Source: Sinotaia quadrata (taxonomy: Eukaryota; Mollusca; Gastropoda; Architaenioglossa; Viviparidae). Taken from it: 64,000 nucleotides of DNA. Location: assembly GCA_028829895.1 (NCBI GenBank), contig CM054177.1:81884663-81948662 (forward strand). Direction: 5' to 3'. Position numbers and translations under genes: made by a program. Positions 12,983-25,400 of this stretch are shown in pieces; position 1 is the first letter of the stretch; every line of letters begins with the position of its first letter. The notes below the pieces were generated by a model. The model saw only the letters and a program-made list of their open reading frames with translations. It ran no database searches and was not told the origin of the DNA.

Positions 12983-13703
12983 AATGTGTGATGTAAGTTT
13001 GAGTGTGGTGTGTGTGTGTTTGAATGTGTGATGTAAGTTTGAGTGTGGTGTTTGTTTGAATGTGTGATGTAAGTTTGAGTGTGGTGTGTGTTTGAATGTG
13101 TGATGTAAGTTTGAGTGTGGTGTGTGTTTGAATATGTGATGTAAGTTTGAGTGTGGTGTGTGTGTGTGTGTGTGTGTGTGTTTGAATGTGTGATGTAAGT
13201 TTGAGTGTGGTGTGTGTGTGTTTGAATGTGTGATGTAAGTTTGAGTGTGGTGTGTGTGTGTTTGAATGTGTGATGTAAGTTTGAGTGTGGCGTGTGTATG
13301 TATGTGAATGTGTGATGTAAGTTTGAGTGTGGTGTGTGTATGTTTATGAATGTGTGATGTACGTTTGAGTGTGGTGTGTGTATGTGTGTGAATGTGTGAT
13401 GTAAGTTTGAGTATGGGTGTGTGTGTGATGTAAGTTTGAGTGTGGTGTGTGTGTGTGTTTGAATGTGTGATGTAAGTTTGAGTGTGGTGTGTGTGTGTGT
13501 GTGTGTTTGAATATGTGATGTAAGTTTGAGTGTGGTGTGTGTGTGTGTGTGTGTGTGTTTGAATATGTGATGTAAGTTTGAGTGTGGTGTGTGTTTGAAT
13601 GTGTGATGTAAGTTTGAGTGTGGTGTGTGTGTGTGTGTGTTTGAATATGTGATGTAAGTTTGAGTGTGGTGTGTGTTTGAATGTGTGATGTAAGTTTGAG
13701 TGT

Positions 13704-13765
<62 letters not shown>

Positions 13766-13846
13766 AATATGTGATGTAAGTTTGAGTGTGGTGTGTGTTT
13801 GAATGTGTGATGTAAGTTTGAGTGTGTGTGGTGTGTGTGTGTGTGT

Positions 13847-13891
<45 letters not shown>

Positions 13892-14178
13892 TGTAAGTTT
13901 GAGTGTGGTGTGTGTGCGTGTGTGTGTTTGAATATGTGATGTAAGTTTGAGTGTGGTGCGTGTGTGTGTGTGTGTGTGCGTGTTTGAATATGTGATGTAA
14001 GTTTGAGTGTGGTGTGTGTATGTGTGTGAATGTGTGATGTAAGTTTGAGTATGGGTGTGTGTGTGATGTAAGTTTGAATGTGTGATGTAAGTTTGAGTGT
14101 GATGTGTGTGTTTGAATATGTGATGTAAGTTTGAGTGTGGTGTGTGTGTTTGAATATGTGATGTAAGTTTGAGTGTAT

Positions 14179-14213
<35 letters not shown>

Positions 14214-14651
14214 TGTAAGTTTGAGTGTGGTGTGTGTTTGAATGTGTGATGTAAGTTTGAGTGTGGTGCGTGTGTGTGTGTGTGTGTTTGAATATGTGAT
14301 GTAAGTTTGAGTGTGGTGTGTGTGTGTGTGTGTTTGAATATGTGATGTAAGTTTGAGTGTGGTGTGTGTTTGAATGTGTGATGTAAGTTTGAGTGTGGTG
14401 TGTGTGTGTGTTTGTTTGAATATGTGATGTAAGTTTGAGTGTGGTGTGTGTTTGAATGTGTGATGTAAGTTTGAGTGTGGTGTGTGTGCGTGTGTGTGTT
14501 TGAATATGTGATGTAAGTTTGAGTGTGGTGCGTGTGTGTGTGTGTTTGAATATGTGATGTAAGTTTGAGTGTGGTGTGTGTTTGAATGTGTGATGTAAGT
14601 TTGAGTGTGTGTGTGTGTGTGTTTGAATATGTGATGTAAGTATGAGTGTGT

Positions 14652-14707
<56 letters not shown>

Positions 14708-14835
14708 TGTGTGTGTTTGAATATGTGATGTAAGTTTGAGTGTGGTGTTTGTTTGAATGTGTGATGTAAGTTTGAGTGTGGTGTGTGTGCGTGTGTGTGT
14801 GTTTGTGTGTGTGTGTGTGTTTTGAGTGTGTAATG
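12811..14835. repeat. 2-kb GT-rich minisatellite
   Basis: About 40-50 units of TTTGAATGTGTGATGTAAGT plus TTGAGTGTGGTG, separated by (GT)n runs of very different length. The unit core is well conserved while the GT spacers vary, so this is a compound minisatellite/microsatellite. Two minus-strand frames stay open for over 700 codons, giving only His/Thr-rich low complexity; these are not genes. Confidence 0.95.
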
Positions 14836-16929
14836 CATGCATGTGTTTGCGTGATATATGTGTTTGAGTGTGTGATGTGTATTTATGTGTTTCTGTGTAT
14901 GTATTTGTGTGAGTGAGGAAGTATACGGTCGGTACTGACCTGATTAATATGAAGGGGAACAAATTAAGCTGACGCCTACGTACTGATTTCTATGTTTGTA
15001 TTGCATATGTTTGTAATTCTCTATGTCATATACAAAACCAATATTTATTGCTACTGATCAAATTCCACTTCCATTGAAGTCTGAACACCTGATTTCCAAA
15101 TAATGCTCTGACACATATCACACAGACACGCGCGCGCGCACACCACAACCCCCCAAATGATTCGAACCAGCAACACAACCTAATTTACATTTGCTTACCG
15201 TTTGTGGTCACTGAATTTTGCAGCTAGTGCTAGCACCTGGATAAATCAAATGACCACTGAAGACTAAAAAATTAAATCCTTCGGGCGTTGGCTAACGTCT
15301 GTTCAGACTTTCAAGAGAAGCAGCAGGCATCACTAAGGTGATGCAAGTTTCTGTTCCACTAATACAAACCGACTGATCAGTGAAATCATTATCGGTATGA
15401 CTGTGTCCACCTGTCTTGTCGTAAATAGAAAACCACTGCACTGATAAATAATTTGACCGACAGAATTAAAAATATATATATTTTATATTCAGCAGATTAA
15501 ATTCTATCGACTCAGTCAAGAATGCTTCAGTGGAACTGCCAAGTCAAGTACTAAAGCCCTTTACATCGCATTTGTATTTTTTATGTAATGGAGGGCCTTT
15601 TACTCTTCAAAGACGGGAAACCCCACTCTCGCATTGAACAAGGTCGGAAAGCCCTACTTTCGCAATGCTTAGTCAGCAGGCTTCAAAACTGCTCCTCTAG
15701 TTCTATTGTTAAAGTCATAACGCAAGAATTAAAATGTTGACCGGAGAGTTAAAAGGTTTGCCTGAACACCCCCACAATTTTTTAAAAAAGATTTTCGGCG
15801 GCTGGAGTTACCCAAACTGACGAACCACGCGCAGTGAATTCCCAGTTATGTGCGGAAATGGATTTAAATATAGACATGACGCAAAAGACTTATAGGGTCC
15901 AATAGGATGGCAGTATTGGAGTTTAACCCTAGCAATGGAGTTGATTGCATGGGTGCGATGGATGGAGAACTGTAGTTTAAGTGAGACAGCCCGCTTCACT
16001 TGTCAGACTAGATAGACTATGCGGTTGAGTCACAGAATGGCCCGGCGAGATTGGCCTAGTTAGTAGTTGCGTCTTGACTGACGGAGCACAGAAACAACTA
16101 AAGTGTACCGAGATAGAGTCACAGTTTATACAACTTGCGTCGGTCGATCAGTGCCAATAGTTATACAGTTTAACGCTGACTCTGAATTCGTCTCAATCGG
16201 TACTGATCTACTCGATTGCTTGTGTTCGCAAGACAACGGTGCTTGTAGTGCAAACTGGTTAAGGATCGACTTGGCTGAAGAAATTATTTTTTTTTCCATG
16301 AAGCTCCGGATATCTACTTTCGCCGCTGACGGTTTGCAAACTTGCCCAGTACTTTTAGAAGGGGCGGTAATAACTATGCTTGGCACTTGAGTTAATCAGG
16401 AACGGTTGTGCACTGATAAGGCAGTCGAATAGAACTTACGAAGGACAAATTATTATAACTTGAATGGTGATTTATTTTTAAGTTAAATCATTGTGGTAAT
16501 TTGATTCATATTTTAAGAAGAGAAGACACAAAAAAATAACATTAATCACTTTACTAATTCCCCACCTTTGTCATAAAAAAAAATGTTCCATCCTAAAGAA
16601 ATGATAGGAAGTTACACATCTAGGCAAGATCATGAAATCTCTGGGGTCTGATTATACTGGATTTAAAAAAGACGAACACCCGTTACGAGAAATTCACACA
16701 CACACACACACACACACAGAGCAGCAATGTGAAATTGTTTTTATTATGCACGTGCAATAAAAATCATCACATGCCTAACTAAGAAAATTAACTTGCCTGC
16801 CGAAAGTGTCATAAATCTGTTGGCTAGGCCGTCTGCTTTCCCCCTCCCCATAAGAAGTAAGTTTCACTCTTAACTCATTCGAACCTCGCGGCCCGCATAC
16901 GACAATTCGCTGTTATGCGCCGTATGTAA
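14836..16929. other. intergenic upstream of the TNF ligand gene
   Basis: Contains short CG/CA simple repeats (near 15131 and 16696-16720) and a GC-richer patch at 16020-16390 with open frames on both strands (16103-16390 +, 16126-16386 -). No protein motif is recognisable. It may hold promoter or 5' untranslated sequence of the downstream gene, but nothing shows this directly. Confidence 0.4.
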
Positions 16930-16933
16930 TACG

Positions 16934-16941
16934 CTATAAGT
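16934..16941 (+). promoter_or_regulatory. possible TATA box for the TNF ligand gene
   Basis: CTATAAGT lies about 250 nt upstream of the chosen ATG, a plausible spacing for a TATA box with a ~220-nt leader. A single short match in A+T-rich DNA is weak evidence, and transcription could start elsewhere. Confidence 0.2.
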
Positions 16942-17076
16942 GAAACTCGACACGGTTTCCACACTTGTGAATACGTACGTAGTATTAAAGAGGCTAACAG
17001 TGTACCTAGACATTGTGACCCCGATGTAACTCTCTCTGCGTTGTCCCCCCTTAGGACCGAAAGGAATGGGCGCAAG

Positions 17077-17082
17077 GTAAGT
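17077..17082 (+). promoter_or_regulatory. strong consensus splice donor in the 5' leader
   Basis: CGCAAG|GTAAGT is a perfect metazoan donor 111 nt upstream of the chosen ATG. A possible acceptor (CCCCCCTTAG|G) ends at 17054. Poor acceptors at 17162 (ATCACAG) and 17180 (CACTGCAG) lie just before the ATG. Splicing 17077 to 17180 would remove the upstream ORF at 17141. Confidence 0.35.
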
Positions 17083-17140
17083 TTACAACTTGCAGACGAG
17101 GAGGTTTCCTTTCGGTTTTTGGGAGAGCCTTTCCAAAGTC

Positions 17141-17185
17141 ATGAGAAAGAAAGACAAATCACAGTTCGGAAGCACTGCAGGCTGA
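17141..17185 (+). promoter_or_regulatory. upstream open reading frame of the TNF ligand
   Basis: An ATG at 17141, in a different frame from the main coding sequence, opens a 14-codon ORF. It ends in TGA at 17183-17185, leaving two bases before the main ATG at 17188. Such a uORF would favour either leaky scanning or termination-coupled reinitiation. Confidence 0.45.
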
Positions 17186-17187
17186 AA

Positions 17188-17499
17188 ATGGATCCCAGTT
17201 CTGGAGACTTAGAGTTAGGCGACCTAACAAGGAGCGGGGTCGCTGTGTGTCAGAGGCGCCACAAGTGCCGATCGTGCGAGAGAACTAGAAGCATCAGGAT
17301 CCGCATCCTGTCGTGGTTTCTCGAGAAGTTCTCGCTCGTTCTGCTCATAGTTCTGACATCAGCTGCTACGAATTTCGTTTACCACAAGATTCTGCCCGAG
17401 GAATTGAAGAGCAACACCAGTGGTGCGGCAGCGCATTCTGCAACAACCACCTCCGTCCACACGACAATGGATCATACGGGTTCCGACATTGGTCGAAAG
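17188..17499 (+). CDS. TNF ligand exon 1: cytoplasmic tail, membrane helix, stalk
   Basis: Codes for residues 1-104. The frame is open upstream to 16930 without another ATG, so a longer N terminus would need an upstream exon. The donor is AAAG|GTTGGT at 17500. The stalk is Ser/Thr-rich (GAAAHSATTTSVHTTMDHTG) and could carry O-glycans. No clear furin site is seen. Confidence 0.8.
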
Positions 17500-19005
17500 G
17501 TTGGTTACTTGCAGATTTTATAATATTTTTAAATCCAAGATTAGGCCTATAGATCAGTTTCTTATTTTGTTGTTGATATTTAATTTAAAATGTTATAAAT
17601 AGTAGCCCAAAACCATTTTCATCATTGTGTTTTCATGTGCAAGCACTTTTAAATTTTGTAGCTGTTTGTGGAAATGCTTGCTAAAACAGTATGTATCGAG
17701 ATCATATTAGTAGTAGCATTTTAGGTGGGTGGGTGGTTGTTTGGGGTGGGAAAATGCATTAATATGTAGCACTGTACTCACATTTAATTAATTGATCAAA
17801 CGTGTTCTTAAAATGTAGAATCGCATAACGAAATGAATTATAAGTATGTCAGTACATGTATTTGATTTATTTGGACTGGTAGACTCTTTGCTAGCCGACT
17901 AATTAACTGAGGTACTGGCTGATTAACTGACCGAGAGATTAATTGCATTGTTTTTCTTTCTTCTCTGCGGTGGGGGAGAGGCAGTTTGGTTATTAACAGG
18001 TTATTCCGAGTTAATAAGCCAACATTTTGGGCTCTTTGTTCGAGTGACTGCTTTTTGGGTCAGTTTGACCTAGTAATAAGTACTAGACTGTAATCATATA
18101 CATAGCACCTTGGTGCACTGTATTGTAATGATGAATTAATGGATGACAGGCGATTATATTTACAAACGACTGACCGATTTTGTTACGTAAAACACGTTGA
18201 TGCAGATTGTATTAGCCGTTTCGATGACTAGAATTTATCTTGCTTCATCCGCCTAACTCAAGTTGAAGCGGGACAAGAAGAACTCCTAATGAGAAATGCT
18301 GACTCTTGAACTCATTATGATTCGATGGGATGGCCGAATGTATTAAACATGTAGTCTTCTTGCAAGTAAAAAAAATACCTTTAATATAGGATTAATTAAT
18401 ATGCTTATTTTAGATCCTTACATAGTTTATTAATGTTCACTATCCAAATTTCGCTTTCTCCTCTCCCCCCCCCCCCATTTCTCTCACATATACACATACA
18501 TAAAAACACACATTCACACCACATATCCTTATAACTTTATATCTCAAAACACACGCGCGCGCGCGCGAACACATACACACACATACATACATTATTTTCT
18601 TTATTTTTTCTTTTCAGAGTGAGTAAAATCAGGTGGCCTCACAATGTTACAGAAAAGGATATTTTTTCTTTTGTTTCTTCTTTTTCTTGTTGCTTTCTAT
18701 TATTCAGTTTTGTTGTTCTTTTGTAGATAATTATAATCTACGGTATGACCCCTGCAGTCTCGAACAACAATGATTAGTGATGCAGAACACAACAATCTAT
18801 ATTTATCCATATGACACTGGTAGTGCAGAACATTGTGCGGTTTTGTGTGTTTGTCATAAATACCACTGGGATTTCAAACGCAATCCATACATTTGAAATC
18901 TGCTTCTGTTTTTTTTATATTATTTTTAAAACCCCACTGATTTAAATAATTTTGGTGCGTGCGCATTATTTAAACTGACGGAAAATGACTTTTATGTGCA
19001 TATAC

Positions 19006-19055
<50 letters not shown>

Positions 19056-19305
19056 AGTTCAGGTCAAGGCCGACGTGCACATATAGAAACGGGTAAATTC
19101 AAAGGTACGTGTCTAACGGCACCCCACTCTTTCAAACTTTTACACCGTATAGCTTGTGAAAGTAGTTAAAATCCAACACATTGACTGTATCGCTCTGATC
19201 TCACACGTCTGCTGCGCGATGTGTATAGGAACACCACTGTGTGAAATGGCCTATTCCAATTGTATAATCATTAGCTATTGTTTTATTGGTTGTGTTTGTT
19301 AGTAA

Positions 19306-19400
<95 letters not shown>

Positions 19401-22400
19401 GGTATTATATTTAGAACAGTGATGTTCAAACATAGAGCAAATATATAAAAGAAACGAATACTTAACCGCCACAGCCTTTCGACGTACACCATTAGAAAAA
19501 ATAAAAGCACAGTTTAATTAGAGACCATAAAATAACGGCATACACCATTAGAAAAAATAAAAACACAGTTTAATTAGAGACCATAAAAGAACGGCATACA
19601 CCATTAGAAAAAATAAAAGCACAGTTTAATTAGAGACCATAAAAGAACGGCGTACACCATTAGAAAAAATAAAAGCACAGTTTAATTAGAGACCATAAAA
19701 GAACGGCATACACCATTAGAAAAAATAAAAACACAGTTTAATTAGAGACCATAAAAGAACGGCATACACCATTAGAAAAAATAAAAGCACAGTTTAATTA
19801 GAGACCATAAAAGAACGGCGTACACCATTAGAAAAAATAAAAGCACAGTTTAATTAGAGACCATAAAAGAACGGCATACACCATTAGAAAAAATATCACC
19901 CTCCCTTTCCCCACAACCCCCTCATCCAGCGCGAAAGCGGCGGAAGCCGGAAGCGCCCCCTACACTCAATCAATCAATAAAAAAAATAAAAGTACAGTTT
20001 AATTAGAGACCATAAAAGTACGGTGGAGATGAAAGAAGATTCACTCCCAATAACATCTTTAAATAAAGAGAAACAATCACAAATTGTCAGATTCACAGAA
20101 TTAAAAAGTCAATAAATATTAATAATAATAATAATAATAACTATGGCCTTATCAATTGCAAATTGGTCCTTTGCTCCTCTGCTGCCTGGTCTAACACCCT
20201 TCAGTTCATTGGTTAGGAGTTTGTTTGTTCCAAGGTGAGTCATGATTTTGTCAGATATAATTCCTGATAGTAACTTCCAGGTGGTTGACAAGCTTGTGAT
20301 TGGACGATAGTTGTTTGGTGCTGTGCCTTTCTCTGAATCTTTCATAATCAGACTTATTTTTCTTTTTTTCCATCCAGGCTGGCAGGGTTTCTGGTTTGTT
20401 TAGTATGTCTTGCAGTTGTTCACCAAATCTGCCATGTAAGGAGGTAAGATGTTTCAACCAGAATATTTGGACGAGGCCTGGGGCTTTCCAGTTTACCATC
20501 TTTCTTACCTTCTTTTTGTCTTTCTCACTGATTGTGATGTTCCAATGTATGAGCTACAACGAAGAGATTCAGTCACACTATGTGGGGAAACAATACAGAC
20601 ACAGCAATTTTGTCTGGGAACAGAAGGGAAAAGAGCGTGCAAATTGAGGGCCACGGTCACTTAAACGAGCTTTTCTTGATCGGAGCAAGATCGTAAATCA
20701 GTGGCGGGCAAGAGTGATACTTCTAGGTTAATATTAAGTTTGTATTTCCCTAGAAGTCCCTGTTGAAAGGGGACACCCCATGTTGAGAGTGTCAATAATT
20801 TGTTTTAAATCTTAGGCTGCTCTTTGACGACTGCTTTTGTTGCTCTATCCTGTTGACCGATTCCAGTGTTCCTTATGTCGGACACATTAGAATAAATCAG
20901 TGCCCTTTCTTCTAATTGTCGGACACATTAGTTAGAATAAATCAGTGCCATTTCTTGTAATTGTCGGCCTCTAAATTGGTAACGCCTCAAGGCCGTTAAA
21001 GATGTATGATAAAAATAGAAACGAAAGAGTTTCTGACGACTCTGTTCGATCTATTTATTTTAAAGACCAACTTTGAATTACGTCAGAGGGCGTTGGATAC
21101 CATAGACCAAAAGGGAGAGAAAGATTTTAAAAATATTCTAAGAAACCTGGATGGATGCGCTTGAAGCCGAAGTAATTGCTGTCATTTTGTTTTCAGGATG
21201 GGTCTGAAGGTCACCGAGATCAACTCACAAGATTATCCGCCGCGCGCCTCTTGCTGGAATTTCGTGGTTTAGAAAAAGGTGGGTAGGTTAACTGTTTATC
21301 TGGAAACAAATTCTCACTTTAGTACTCTGCTTTTTTTTTAGTTGATTCATCATCATCATCATTAATCATTGTTATTATTATCATTATTATTGTTGTTTTG
21401 TTTTCTTTTATTATCGGGGTGGTAGTCTGTTTGTTTAGTGCGTGCATGCGTGTTTTAGAAGTTGCTTCTATGAAAGTTGAATCATGTATTTGGTTTACTT
21501 TTTATATGATGTAACAGACTTAGGGAAAATATCACTAACCAAACATCTGGATTATTAGCCATATCCCGTGACTGGCAAGAAAGATAACGATATATATGTA
21601 TTTGCGATTTATTGTTTACAATATAGAACTGGCGCTATGTGAGAAACACTAAAAAAGGAAAATGTAAACTTTTAGAAATTAAGTTACAAGTATGAAGGAG
21701 TGGAAATGCAAACAGTAACCTAGGTTGTAAGTATCACTGCGATAAGGTTAAAGGCTTAAAAAGTTATGGCAAAAGAAAGTCGTGCGCTTAAGATTGTGAA
21801 AGGAATTAAATGTATAAATAATGATTTAACTTACACCGAAGTTTTGCAGGAAAAATATTAGTGCATTGACGTTTGACAAGAGAGGGAGGGTGGGAAAATC
21901 ATTGATAACTTATGCTAAGTTGTAGGACGTAAGTTAGTTAATAATCTCCATTTTTTTATTTTTTTTAAAAAAAAAACTTCTTAGCTTGTACATTCTTCCC
22001 CATACATAATTTCTTCAATATTTTCGCGATGTCAACTTCAATTGCCGTTTGGTTCATCATTGCCCATTATGAAAGTTATCTCCCTTCATCAAATTAAATA
22101 AATACAGAAAGGAAGGGCAATTGACACCTAATTAACATATAGACAATCTTCACAAACTAGTATATATTACACTCACAGGAATGATGCTAATAATGAATTG
22201 TAGCTTGACACCTATATAACATATAGACAATCTTCACAAACTAGATATATTACACTCAAAGGAATGTAGCCTGAAATAGAATTAAGAAATGAAAACATTC
22301 TTTGCAAGTCCTTCGCATTTCACAAATTGAGACTCGAAACACGAAATTATAAATAATGTCTCTTCATTCGGAGGATAATATATTTTGCAAACTAATCATT

Positions 22401-25400
22401 AGACTACACTTTCTATCACTGTGTCAGTCTGTTTCATACTTAGTCATGACTGTTCCCTATCAGTTCACGTCTGAGTCATGACTGTTTCCCTTCTACTCAA
22501 CTCTAAGTCATGACTGTTCCATATCTATTGACGTCTGAGACATGACTGTTTCCCTTCTACTCAACTCTAAATCACGACTATTTCAAGTCTACTCGAGTCA
22601 TTATTGCTGTAGATTTCCAGTCTGTACGTTTTTAACATCTTAGTCTCCAGCTTGTTCAAAGTTTGACCAGCACGGAGCTTAGTGAATCAGATGTGTCCTT
22701 GATCATCAATAACTCCAAGAATGCTCATCCACCACTTCACATTTCTAATAACGAAAAGTATGACGTCATGGGAATCAGCTCTCTTCCATTCATCCAGTTT
22801 CTATTTGTTATTTGTACAACAACAGTTGAATCAAATTCTATAGTTGCCCTCTCTGTCGGTATATCCATGCAAATTTCCTCCATTCTTCGTCTTGAAAATT
22901 CTTCAACTATATACCCATGTACGGTATAGATACGGCATTAGATCCTTTGTTGTTTAAAGAAAGTATGGAATCCGGTATACCAACTTGTTTGTTAATTTTA
23001 TTCAAAATTTATTCCACAGTTTTTCAATTATCAGGATTGTATCTGACTTCTGTCCAGTTATCCAATATGATTTTATCTGATTTCTATCCAGTTATCTAAT
23101 ACAGTAATAAGGTTTTATCTTGACTTCTGTCCAGTTATCTAATAGGTTTTTATTGACTTTTATCCAGTTATTTAATAAGATGTTATCTTACTTCTATCCA
23201 CTTATCTAACAGGTTGATCTCAGTCCAGTATTGTATTAGGTTTTTATCTGACTTCTGTCCAGTTATCTAATAATGTTTTATTGACTTCCGCCCAGTTATC
23301 TAATAGGATTTTATCTTACTTTTGTTCACTTATCCAACAGGTTGACTTTTGTCCAGTTATGTATTAGGTTTTTTTTTTATCTAACTTCTGTCCAGTTATG
23401 TATTAGGTTTTTATCTGATTGCTGTCCAGTTATGTATTAGGTTTTTTTATCTGACTTCTGTCCAGTTATGTATTAGGTTTTTATCTGATTGCTGTCCAGT
23501 TATCTGATCAAATCTGTCTTTCGTACTAGAATTAAACTGCACACATCTGTGTGTCACCAAGTTTTCCATCGAACATTTATCGTTCATTCTAGACTTACAG
23601 CTTCAAACATCTGTTGTATCATTGAATTGTTCAACCAACATTTGTCATTCATTCTGGACTTACAGCTGGACATATTGCCCAAACCATAGTTATCATTCAT
23701 TTTGGATTTACGGCTACACACATCGGTTTCACTATCCAGGTTTGAATCTAGACGCACTTCATGCCCACTTCCGTCAGGCTCACCCATCCACAAGAGCGTT
23801 GCGCACTCAAGCGCTCTACGTCACATCCGGTCTGTCTATTGCTAGTTCTTAACTACCGATAATTACTATTGATACATATAAATGGTTGCATGATTCCCAT
23901 TTGCTTGTCGGTAATGGTGTGCACGCAACCTTTGAGACATTAATTATCACCCAACAGTTGCAATTAAAACATACGGAAGAAACATTTTCTTCCTTAAAAA
24001 ACTTTAAAAAAAAAAACTATTTAAACTTCTATAATTAAAATATTCAGCAGGTAAAATATTTGTCATGTGAAAAAAATAAACGAAACAAAAAATGTATAAA
24101 TAACGGACTGTCTCATATCGTTACAATCCTAAAGAGAAAAATAATATTTTAATTACTTTATAGGATGCCAGAAACAAGCTAAAGACTTTAAATTTGTCAA
24201 AAAAAACAAAACAGTTACAATCCTAAGAAGGAAACGATACATACTTTAATTACTTTTTAGATAGGTCAGAAACAAACGAAAGAGTTTTAAAATGTCTAAA
24301 GAAAACAGTTACATTACTGAAAAGAAAAACGATACATACTTTAATTACTTTTATAGGAATGTCGGAAGCACTAAGAGTTTTTAAGGAATTATAAGAGCAG
24401 AAACATAGTCTTTAGCTAGCTTTGTTTGTATGTGTAGACACAAACAGCTAAAAACTGTAAATACTCCAAAAATTCGATATAGATTTTAATTATTTGGTTG
24501 TAAAAATAATTTTGAAAGAAATGATAGAATCAAGACATATGCTATACTAACGTAGCCTGTAAATAAGACAGATACAGATTAAAGAACTTAAGTAAGTTAA
24601 AAAGGACCAACACATTTAATTATTAAGTGTAAAGGTGACAGAAACAAGCTAAAGACTGTAAAGTTTGTAAATACGTCTTGTGCAAGCTAAGGTGCAGTAA
24701 ATACGACAAAAGCAAGCTGCAGACTTTAATAACTTGGTTAGACGTTTAAGTAATTGCTTCTTAACGGATATGACAGAAACAAACTTATACATTTTATTTA
24801 CTTAATGTTGTGTAGGCGTGACAAAAACAATCTACCGACTTTATTTACTTAATGTTGTGTAGGCGTGACAAAAACAATCTACCGACTTTATTTACTTAAT
24901 GTTGTGTAGGCGTGACAAAAACAATCTACCGACTTTATTTACTTAATGTTGTGTAGGCGTGACAAAAACAATCTACCGACTTTATTTACTTAATATTGTG
25001 TAAGTACGATAAAAACAAGCTACAGACTTTATTTACTTAATATTGTGTATGATAAAAACAAGCTACAGACTTTATTTACTTAATATTGTCTAAGTACGAT
25101 AAAAACAAGCTATAAACGTTATTTACTTAATATTGTCTAAGTATGATAAAAACAAGCTACAGACTTTATTTACTTAATATTGTCTAAGTACGATAAAAAC
25201 AAGCTACAGACTTTATTTACTTAATATTGTCTAAGTACGATAAAAACAAGCTACAGACTTTATTTACTTAATATTGTCTAAGTACGATAAAAACAAGCTA
25301 CAGACTTTATTTACTTAATATTGTCTAAGTACGATAAAAACAAGCTACAGACTTTATTTACTTAATATTGTCTAAGTACGATAAAAACAAGCTACAAACG

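Larger units (their letters stand above)
17500..21196 (+). other. TNF ligand intron 1
   Basis: A 3.7-kb GT..AG intron. It contains poly-C (18467-18476), CA/CG simple repeats, an (AC)n run at 19006-19053, a (GT)n run at 19308-19398, a 56-bp tandem array and a non-LTR retrotransposon fragment in antisense. A short direct repeat around GTCGGACACATTAG occurs twice near 20877-20950. Confidence 0.65.

Noticed and set aside
12736..14962. Two minus-strand open frames of 700 and 721 codons
   Set aside because: They consist only of His/Thr-type repeats produced by the GT-rich minisatellite. Both frames are open at once, which shows absence of stops by composition rather than coding.
16103..16390. 95-codon open frame upstream of the TNF ligand gene, open on both strands
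   Set aside because: No motif, no clear splice sites, and both strands open; it may be leader or promoter sequence rather than coding.
21283..21288. Alternative splice donor GTAGGT for TNF ligand exon 2
   Set aside because: Using it would leave two extra bases and break the frame into exon 3, whereas the donor at 21279 keeps the TNF domain in frame.
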